64,000 nucleotides of DNA. Origin: Shewanella avicenniae. GTDB lineage: Bacteria; Pseudomonadota; Gammaproteobacteria; Enterobacterales; Shewanellaceae. The stretch is from the NCBI RefSeq assembly GCF_017354945.1, contig NZ_CP071503.1:2170001-2234000 (forward strand), written 5' to 3'. The notes under the pieces were generated by a model that had not been told where the DNA came from, did not search any database, and saw only the letters and a list, made by a program, of their open reading frames with translations. The translations under genes were made by a program, and so were the position numbers. The first letter of the stretch is position 1, and the number at the start of each line of letters is the position of its first letter. This document shows, one piece after another, positions 58,031-64,000 of this stretch.

Positions 58031-59365
58031 TCAGCCTTGTAATCGATTCACCAGCCGATACGCAGTAAATACGCCTATCAACGCAAATAACACTGAACCA
58101 ATCGCCTGCCCCACTAACACGCCAAATACTCCACTGAGCTGCGCCCCCACCAATACAAACGGGATGGTGCCTAAAGTGGCCTTGCCAATATTGAAATACA
58201 TCGACAATCGCGGTTTACCCAGATTATTAAAGGTGGCATTGGCCACAAATAAGGCGCCGTTGAAGGCAAAAAATACCGCCAACGAGGTACAGAAAAAGTG
58301 AATCAGCGCTGCGGCATCGCCCTGCATATCAAACACTTCAACCAGATAATCTTGAATAAGAAATAGCAGTGCAGATACCAACAACACATAGGCGGTGCAA
58401 AACTGTAGCGCCTTAGTTAATGACTCACGTAAGCGCCCGATCATGCCTGCACCATAGTTTTGCCCAATAATCGGGCCAACCGCACCCGACAAGGCAAAAA
58501 TCATCCCAAAGGCGACCGGGGTAATTCGGCCAATAATGGCGAAGCCGGCCACAAAGCTGTCACCAAAATTAGCGATCGACTTGGTCACAAACGCATTGCC
58601 AAACGGCGTAGCAAAGTTAGTTAACATCGCTGGGGTCGCAATGGCTAAAATCGGCCGTAAATCTTGTTTGAAATCGACAAAATTAAATGGCATCCATAAC
58701 TTATGCTTGTAGAAAATTGCATATGCCGACAGGCAAATAGCACCGAAGCGCGCCAAAACCGAGGCTATCGCCGCCCCTTCAATCCCCAGCCCTACGCCAA
58801 AGATTAAAAGCGGGTCAAACACCAGATTAACCAAAGCGCCCACCAAGGTGGAATACATTGCCATTTTGGCGTCGCCCACCGCCCGTAAAGCACTGCTAAG
58901 CGACATGTTGAGGCAAATAATCGGCATCGACGGCACTAAAATGTGCAGATAGCTGGCGGCATATTCCGCGGTTTGCCCCGAGGCACCAATCAAGGCTAAC
59001 AAGGGCGTAACGAGACTAAGCACCATTGTGGCCATCACCACAGCAACCACTAGAGTGACTAAGCTGCTGTTGACCAACACCCGCTTGGCCCGCGTCCAGT
59101 CATGCGCCCCCACCGCTCGCGACATCAAAGCGCCAAGCGCGATCGACAGCCCGATGCCGATGGAGATTGTAAAAAATGAAATGGTGGTGGCAAATCCAAC
59201 CCCAGACACGATGCGCACATCATTTAAAAAACTGAGGAAAAACATATCGACAAGGTCAACAAGAAACACCGCCGAAATCCCCATCGCGGCGGTCGAACTC
59301 ATCACCAAAATGTGGCGTAAAATACTGCCATCAACAAACTTAGCAGTGCGAGTAGGTTGGCTCAT
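58031..59365 (-). CDS. MATE family efflux transporter
   Basis: The 444-residue protein has twelve predicted membrane helices in two related halves, with MATE features 'LVDLVDMFFLSFLNDVRIVS' near residue 25, 'GIGLSIALGALMSRAVGAHD' and 'GLGIEGAAIASVLARFGAI'. It should export cationic drugs or metabolites by Na+ or H+ antiport. Its ATG overlaps the stop of the K+ channel gene (ATGA), which implies translational coupling. The substrate is not evident. Confidence 0.92.
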   Translation of the reverse strand: MSQPTRTAKFVDGSILRHILVMSSTAAMGISAVFLVDLVDMFFLSFLNDVRIVSGVGFATTISFFTISIGIGLSIALGALMSRAVGAHDWTRAKRVLVNSSLVTLVVAVVMATMVLSLVTPLLALIGASGQTAEYAASYLHILVPSMPIICLNMSLSSALRAVGDAKMAMYSTLVGALVNLVFDPLLIFGVGLGIEGAAIASVLARFGAICLSAYAIFYKHKLWMPFNFVDFKQDLRPILAIATPAMLTNFATPFGNAFVTKSIANFGDSFVAGFAIIGRITPVAFGMIFALSGAVGPIIGQNYGAGMIGRLRESLTKALQFCTAYVLLVSALLFLIQDYLVEVFDMQGDAAALIHFFCTSLAVFFAFNGALFVANATFNNLGKPRLSMYFNIGKATLGTIPFVLVGAQLSGVFGVLVGQAIGSVLFALIGVFTAYRLVNRLQG

Positions 59366-60222
59366 GACGACTTGCTCTCTGACAGTGGTGCTTCTAATTC
59401 GCTACCACAACGGTCGCAATACAACGCGTTGATCTCATGCCCCTTTTTAAGACAATTTGCACAACGACGTAAATCGCGATGGCGACTGATCTCTTGTCCA
59501 ATTTCAGCGGTCAAAATGCCGGTTGGAATGGCAATAATCGAGTAACCTAGCAGCATGGTAAGCGCAGCAATTGCCTGCCCTAAACTGGTGTGAGGGGTAA
59601 TATCGCCGTAGCCCACCGTGGTAATCGTCACAATGGTCCAATACACCGACTTAGGAATCGAGCTAAAACCATTTTCTGGCCCCTCAATCACATACATCAC
59701 TGCACTTAATACCATGATGATTAAACTGACCGAGAAAAAGAAGATAAACACTTTTCGGGACGACTGCAGCATTGCCCGCAGCAACATATTGCCTTCGCTC
59801 AGATAGCGCAGCAATTTCAGTACCCTAAAGATGCGGAACAAACGCAGTACGCGGATTACCAAGGTCATATTGGCACCGGGGAAGAACAGCGCCAGAAAAC
59901 TAGGCAAGATACTCAGCAAATCGACAATGCCGTAAAAACTCAAGCTATAGCGCAGCGGATTGGTTGAGCAATAAAGTCGCAGGCCATATTCCACGGTAAA
60001 TATCAGGGTAAAGAGCCATTCCAGCAGATAAATCAACTCGCCATATTGCTGATGGATACTGGCGACAGTATCGACATACACCAAGGCCACACTCAACACG
60101 ATGCATGCAATTAAGGCTAAATCAAACCAACGTCCAGCGGGCGTTTCGGTGCCAAAGATAACTTCGCGTAGCTTCTTTTTTAGTGGAGAATCATCAGCCT
60201 TATCAGCCAACCCTTTGTTCAT
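59362..60222 (-). CDS. Voltage-gated potassium channel with C-terminal zinc ribbon
   Basis: This 286-residue ion transporter has six membrane helices. S4 carries regularly spaced arginines ('VIRVLRLFRIFRVLKLLRYL'), the pore filter is 'TITTVGYGDITPH' with GYG near 204-206, and S6 follows. After a short linker comes a zinc-ribbon-like tail ('CANCLKKGH' and 'YCDRCGSEL', four Cys). This marks a Kv-type K+ channel with an unusual cytoplasmic metal module. The gene is first in a two-gene run with MATE. Confidence 0.93.
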   Translation of the reverse strand: MNKGLADKADDSPLKKKLREVIFGTETPAGRWFDLALIACIVLSVALVYVDTVASIHQQYGELIYLLEWLFTLIFTVEYGLRLYCSTNPLRYSLSFYGIVDLLSILPSFLALFFPGANMTLVIRVLRLFRIFRVLKLLRYLSEGNMLLRAMLQSSRKVFIFFFSVSLIIMVLSAVMYVIEGPENGFSSIPKSVYWTIVTITTVGYGDITPHTSLGQAIAALTMLLGYSIIAIPTGILTAEIGQEISRHRDLRRCANCLKKGHEINALYCDRCGSELEAPLSESKSS

Positions 60223-60391
60223 ATTTTTATATCCCTGTTACACCGACATACGCCGTTTTTTGAAGCAACAACTAAATTAAGTCAATTTTTTTTGAAGGCA
60301 CAATCATACAGCATCACCTGAGGTCTTCTATCCCCAACGCGGATTGGTTATGATGCGCTTTGTTGTGGCAATACTGAAAAATTACTCATCT

Positions 60392-60886
60392 ATGTTGTCG
60401 ATAAAGTCGCTGATTACCACCGTATTTTTGTTTGGGTTTGCAGGCACCGCCCTCGCAAGTCAACAAGCCGATTTGGTGGTGATAAAAAAATCCAAATCTC
60501 TGATGCAAGTTATGTCTCAGGGTAAAATCCTTAAACAATATCGCATTGCTATGGGCGATAACCCCAAAGGTCACAAGTTACGCGAAGGCGACCAACGTAC
60601 GCCCCAAGGCCGTTATATTCTCGACTATAAAAAAGCCGACAGCGCCTATTACCGCTCAATCCATATCTCTTACCCCAATGACGATGACAAATTCCGTGCC
60701 CACGCATTGGGGATAAATCCGGGTGGCCAAATCATGATCCATGGTGAAAATCCGCACTCTGAGTTATCGCCAGAAGAAGCTCAGCAATATAACTGGACCA
60801 ATGGCTGTATCGCCGTCACCAATAAGCAGATGGACGAAATCTGGCAATTGGTAGACTCAGGCACGCCGATTGAAATCTGGCCATAA
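60392..60886 (+). CDS. L,D-transpeptidase (YkuD family)
   Basis: The 164-residue protein from ATG 60392 starts with a signal peptide (MLSIKSLITTVFLFGFAGTA, cut after ALA near residue 22). A YkuD domain follows, with the motif His at 'IMIHGENPHS' and the catalytic Cys in 'YNWTNGCIAV'. It would form or exchange peptidoglycan cross-links or attach proteins to the wall. Upstream in-frame starts (60344, 60350, 60353) would place 13-16 residues before the signal peptide. The next gene starts 3 bp after its stop. Confidence 0.9.
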   Translation: MLSIKSLITTVFLFGFAGTALASQQADLVVIKKSKSLMQVMSQGKILKQYRIAMGDNPKGHKLREGDQRTPQGRYILDYKKADSAYYRSIHISYPNDDDKFRAHALGINPGGQIMIHGENPHSELSPEEAQQYNWTNGCIAVTNKQMDEIWQLVDSGTPIEIWP

Positions 60887-60889
60887 GAG

Positions 60890-61456
60890 ATGACCATGCT
60901 GAGCTATTCACAATTAATGGCATCATTGGCCAATTTTGCTACCGAGATTCAGGCATTGATTGATGAACTTGGGCTGCAATTGCTCACAGAAGCCGATCAC
61001 ATTGCATTACGAGTGAACAGCAATGAAACGGCCGAGGCGCTGAGCCAAGCCTTTGCCGAACAAGGTACAGTGATTTCAAACAACATCATCAATGGTCGGC
61101 CTATTTTGATCATTGCGTTGAATACGCCCATTCAGTTGGGCGCATTTGAGATTGCCTGTGTCGAGCTGCCCTTTCCTAGCAAACCTTATCCGCAAGAAGG
61201 CTGGGAGCATATTGAACTGGTCTTGCCGCAAGCTGCGCAAAATTGCGAGCAGTTAACCGCACAGCTGCTACAACTCTCGCCCAAACTGCACAACGTGTTT
61301 GCGGATCAAACCGAGATTAAGTTCAAAGCCAGCTCACCATCCTCTGCGGCTGAACGTTTAGCAAACCCAACGATTGCCTTCAAAAAAGGCGATGTCTGCA
61401 TCAAGGTGCACCCGCATCGCATTGAAACCATTATTGCCAGCGAACAACAAGGCTAA
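60890..61456 (+). CDS. YecM-like VOC superfamily protein
   Basis: The 188-residue protein belongs to the YecM family, which has the vicinal-oxygen-chelate fold. Recognisable parts are 'LQLLTEADHIALRVNSNETA', 'IELPFPSKPYP' read here as VELPFPSKPYPQEGWEHIEL, and 'KFKASSPSSAAERLANPTIA' near the end, then 'ICIKVHPHRIETII' read as VCIKVHPHRIETII. E. coli YecM is a putative metal-binding protein of unknown function. It is 3 bp after the L,D-transpeptidase, so cotranscribed. Its end overlaps the convergent fusion gene by 4 bp. Confidence 0.9.
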   Translation: MTMLSYSQLMASLANFATEIQALIDELGLQLLTEADHIALRVNSNETAEALSQAFAEQGTVISNNIINGRPILIIALNTPIQLGAFEIACVELPFPSKPYPQEGWEHIELVLPQAAQNCEQLTAQLLQLSPKLHNVFADQTEIKFKASSPSSAAERLANPTIAFKKGDVCIKVHPHRIETIIASEQQG

Positions 61457-63096
61457 CGCTCACGGTGAGACGGTGCCGGTAATAGCACGTTAAGTGATGC
61501 CGGCCGTACCCGAATATCGAGCTTTCTGGCGCGGCCAGTTTCACCATCAATCACATAATCGAGTGGTTTTGATGCCTCAATCCGCAAACGCTTCACCCGC
61601 AGATGGTGGGCATGTATATCCATGCCAGTGCCAGTCAAACCGTTAAAGGTCAACTCCGCTAGGGTAAACAATCGATCGCCCCAATCATCATGCGGGGTTA
61701 GCCAAGTGACATCCAAAAAGCCATCGCGAAGATCGGTAAAACCGCCCCCTTGCGCCAAAATGGTGGTATTCGGTGCGCCATTAGCCACAGTCAATGAGCC
61801 CGTAGTCAATTGGATTGGCCGATGATTATCTGCCCTTACCCGCAACCGCAGTTGCTGATTTTGGCAAATGGAGTTCCAAAACCCTTGCAGATAGGCCAAT
61901 TCCCCATGTTGGTTTTTCTGTTCTCGGTCTGCCTCTTTGATCATTTGCGCCTCAAAGCCGACACCCACCAACAGCAGCGTGGTTTTACCGTTACATTTCG
62001 CAGTATCAATCCGCTGCTGCTCCCCACTGATGATGTTATCGAGCGCGGAATTGATCGGATCTAATTTGGCACTAATGCCCCACAACACATGACTCAAGGC
62101 ATTAGTCGTGCCCAGCGGCAAAATCCCCAATGGCATTTGCGAGCCCACCAGCACTGAAGCCACTTCGGTCACCGTGCCATCACCACCACCAGCAACAATT
62201 ACGTCAGCACCCTGTTGTAGTGCCTGCTGAGCTAATTTACGGGCAGAAATCTCAGCTGACGTTTCTAACACGCTCACGTCGTAAAATTCAGCTAACCGCT
62301 GCTCAATGGTGTCGCGATTTGCTGGCCACTTACCCGCGCCACTGACCGGATTCACAATTAACCATAAGCGCTGTTTGGCTTTAAAATCATCGGAACGCCA
62401 AAGGGTTTTTAGCATTCTCAGTTGTCGGCGGTTTAAACGGATACTGCTGCGATGACGTTTAATTTCAGAGATTACCGTGGTAAATGACCGCCTTTGATCT
62501 TGGCTTAACAGCCAAGCTGCCAACATTAACACTGAACGACCACGCCCAAGGGCACAGTGCACCAATGTTTTGTGCCCCAATCGTTGTTGCCGTGATAACC
62601 ACTGCATCGCACGCCGCAAAGCCAAGCGACTGGGGACATCATGATCCAACACCGGCACGTTGAGATAGTTAATCCCCGCGGCGGCAAGTGCTTCTGCCGC
62701 AATGGCATCAAACTCCGCCGTCACATCCAAAATGGCACTGATGCCCTGTTGTTTGAGCACGTCTAAATCGCTCGGTAATAATCGGCTGCCAAGATACAGA
62801 TGGTCGGTGATTTTACTGATCGGCGGCACCGTATCGCGCTTACGGGCGATATTGTTATACAGCGTCACGCTGAGCAGAAACGGCATCAGCAACCAACGCA
62901 TCCAGCGGTTGATGCGACCATCGCCACGTTTACGGAAAATTGCCGGACGGTGCAGCAGATAAGCGCCCGCCACTAGAGCAAACGCCAAACTGAACCACAG
63001 CAATAGTGGCCACAGCCAAAGCAATAAATCAGGTAAATAAATACCTAAAAGCAATGCCAAGGCTGCGATTGCAAAATACCAAATCGTTAACGGCAT
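61453..63096 (-). CDS. Dual-specificity phosphatase/diacylglycerol kinase fusion
   Basis: The 547-residue protein joins two enzymes. Two N-terminal membrane helices (about 5-50) and a third short one near 68-80 are followed by a dual-specificity phosphatase domain (about 90-235) with Cys181 and Arg187 in 'LVHCALGRGRSVLMLAAWL'. The C-terminal half (about 245-547) is a diacylglycerol/sphingosine kinase-type lipid kinase: 'WLIVNPVSGAGKW', 'IVAGGGDGTVTEVAS' (GGGDGT at 303-308) and 'LGILPLGTTNALSHVL'. It should act on lipid or phosphoinositide-like substrates at the inner membrane. An AAGGA site precedes ATG 63096. Confidence 0.92.
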   Translation of the reverse strand: MPLTIWYFAIAALALLLGIYLPDLLLWLWPLLLWFSLAFALVAGAYLLHRPAIFRKRGDGRINRWMRWLLMPFLLSVTLYNNIARKRDTVPPISKITDHLYLGSRLLPSDLDVLKQQGISAILDVTAEFDAIAAEALAAAGINYLNVPVLDHDVPSRLALRRAMQWLSRQQRLGHKTLVHCALGRGRSVLMLAAWLLSQDQRRSFTTVISEIKRHRSSIRLNRRQLRMLKTLWRSDDFKAKQRLWLIVNPVSGAGKWPANRDTIEQRLAEFYDVSVLETSAEISARKLAQQALQQGADVIVAGGGDGTVTEVASVLVGSQMPLGILPLGTTNALSHVLWGISAKLDPINSALDNIISGEQQRIDTAKCNGKTTLLLVGVGFEAQMIKEADREQKNQHGELAYLQGFWNSICQNQQLRLRVRADNHRPIQLTTGSLTVANGAPNTTILAQGGGFTDLRDGFLDVTWLTPHDDWGDRLFTLAELTFNGLTGTGMDIHAHHLRVKRLRIEASKPLDYVIDGETGRARKLDIRVRPASLNVLLPAPSHRER

Positions 63097-63287
63097 AACA
63101 GGGCATCCTTTTTATGGGTGAACTTGGGAATAAAATCAGCAGGAGTAACACCAGCGAGCGTGTGTCGAATACTTATGCTACCGTCTCGTGGCTTAAGAAC
63201 AGCCGAAAAAAAACTAAATGTTGCTTTGATGTGAGGCGCGAGAATGCCGTTGATATGTTGAACTTTGAGCAGAATCCATCTGAGCAT
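63087..63287 (-). CDS. Possible small ORF coupled to the phosphatase-kinase fusion (66 aa)
   Basis: ATG 63287 is preceded by AAGGAGG with a 4-nt spacer, an almost ideal ribosome-binding site. The 66-residue frame (MLRWILLKVQHINGILAPHI at the start) overlaps the fusion gene's start by 10 bp. That suggests translational coupling. Against it, the codons include two CGA and one ATA, and I recognise no family. It is either a small coupled protein or a chance frame in a leader. Confidence 0.35.
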   Translation of the reverse strand: MLRWILLKVQHINGILAPHIKATFSFFSAVLKPRDGSISIRHTLAGVTPADFIPKFTHKKDALLCR

Positions 63288-63452
63288 AAAACCTCCTTGA
63301 GCGAGTGTTATCACCTCATGAACGACGTGAAACCGCTATTGGAATGCTTGAGTAAAATCTTAATGATTGTGTTTTTGTCTCTCTCTAAAATTTAGCTAAT
63401 GCGGTTAAGGGCTTCGCCACAAGCAAAGCCCTTCTTTGACCACATACGAAAA
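63288..63452. other. Intergenic region before the M23 peptidase end
   Basis: AAGGGCTT (63407-63414) and AAGCCCTT (63426-63433) form a hairpin 20-45 bp after the M23 gene's stop. On the minus strand it lacks a T run, so it is a weak terminator at best. The rest holds no recognisable gene; the promoter of the fusion gene should be here. Confidence 0.4.
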
Positions 63453-64000
63453 TTATTTGCCGTTCGATTGCGCGTTAGCATTACTTTTCTGTACGGCTAA
63501 TACCGACTCCATACTTGGCACGATAGATTGCGGATTTAGCCGCATCTGATACCAATTTAAGCGCCAATCCAAATGCGGCCCGGTGGCTCGGCCTGTCGCG
63601 CCAACTTCAGCAACTTTCTGCCCCTGCTTTACCTGTCTGCCCGGTTTGACATACAGCTTACTCAAATGCAGAAAAGAGGAACTGACGCCAAAGCCATGAT
63701 CGATAACCATGGTGCCACCCGAATAAAACATATCTGGCACGGCTAAGGTCACCACACCATCAGCTGGAGCAACCACCACAGTACCGGTAGGTCTGGCGAT
63801 ATCCACCCCAAAATGTGGATTACCCGCCACGCCATTATAAATACGCTGGCTGCCATAAACGCCGGAGATCCTGCCAGTTACTGGCCAAATAAACTGACTC
63901 ATAAAAGCCTTGAGGTCGCTAGAGGTGTCGCGCGCTTCACGCACCATCTGTGAATCAAGTTTGGCGCGCGCCACATCCGCAGGATCTGGCTGCATGATTT
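63453..64000 (-). CDS. M23 family metallopeptidase, partial at 5' end
   Basis: About 182 residues of the C-terminal part are seen; the frame runs open through the window end, so the ATG at 63995 is probably internal. The M23/LytM domain shows 'GRISGVYGSQRIYNG', the zinc pair in 'PHFGVDIARPTGT' (HxxxD), 'SSSFLHLSKLYVKPGRQV', and 'TGPHLDWRLNW'. In the last motif the usual HLH is HLD, as I recall for one peptidase clade. It would cut peptidoglycan cross-bridges or be an activator. The signal peptide would lie outside the window. Confidence 0.9.
   Translation of the reverse strand, partial: IMQPDPADVARAKLDSQMVREARDTSSDLKAFMSQFIWPVTGRISGVYGSQRIYNGVAGNPHFGVDIARPTGTVVVAPADGVVTLAVPDMFYSGGTMVIDHGFGVSSSFLHLSKLYVKPGRQVKQGQKVAEVGATGRATGPHLDWRLNWYQMRLNPQSIVPSMESVLAVQKSNANAQSNGK

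Noticed and set aside
63114..63395. 93-codon plus-strand frame before the M23 gene
   Set aside because: Composition is Ser/Lys/Arg rich with no protein-like pattern, no good ribosome-binding site, and it is antisense to the better-supported small frame.

Overview
The window reads as ordinary chromosome of a Shewanella-like marine gammaproteobacterium. The signs are gene order and content: ppsA/ppsR/aroH next to ydiJ, a CrbS-type sensor divergent from acs, MotY of a sodium-driven flagellum, leucine dehydrogenase, and several small families I associate with Shewanella/Vibrio (DUF3334, DUF3802, DUF2897, DUF4826). Base composition and codon use look even throughout. I see no rRNA, tRNA, insertion sequence, prophage, integron or CRISPR array. 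About 57 protein genes are supported; two are cut by the window ends.

Layout. 1-4.7 kb: start of a possible VRR-NUC nuclease, parvulin isomerase, YjbQ, LysE exporter with AraC regulator, RNA methyltransferase, DUF3334. 4.9-13.5 kb: chemoreceptor, general PTS genes (ptsH, ptsI, crr), an arsC-like/dapE/M15 peptidase run, carbonic anhydrase, kdsB. 13.6-18 kb: motY, RNase T, leucine dehydrogenase, small unknowns, MarR. 18-26.6 kb: ydiJ, ppsA, ppsR, aroH, thioesterase (PEP supply and use). 26.7-30.4 kb: LuxR-type response regulator, then the glutathione-dependent formaldehyde pathway (frmA-fghA) with a divergent LysR. 30.5-37 kb: a signalling block with a soluble FIST-domain chemoreceptor, a histidine kinase, and a receiver-DUF3369-EAL protein. 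37-43.5 kb: PAP2 phosphatase, CrbS-type transporter/kinase, acs. 43.6-49.5 kb: DUF3802, YceI, then a spermidine operon speE-speA-speD-pdxH with a possible short leader ORF. 49.8-57 kb: CvfB-like, YceH, an ABC-2 exporter, and an HD-GYP response regulator with its kinase. 57-64 kb: a periplasmic NUP-family protein, a voltage-gated K+ channel coupled to a MATE exporter, an L,D-transpeptidase with a YecM-like protein, a phosphatase-lipid kinase fusion, and a partial M23 peptidase.

How the genes work together. Two themes stand out. The first is PEP and acetate metabolism: PTS, PEP synthase with its kinase/phosphatase PpsR, DAHP synthase, Acs and its likely CrbS/CrbR control are all here. Three HexR-like palindromes lie near crr, between ppsA and ppsR, and inside the start of aroH. 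The second is cyclic-di-GMP and chemotaxis signalling: two chemoreceptors, an EAL protein and an HD-GYP protein, each of the latter beside a histidine kinase. I found no clearly new large system. The leads most worth checking are the FIST-MCP/kinase/EAL block, the short ORF in frame before speE, the eukaryotic-type SpeD in the polyamine-PLP operon, the phosphatase-diacylglycerol kinase fusion, and the HexR-like sites.
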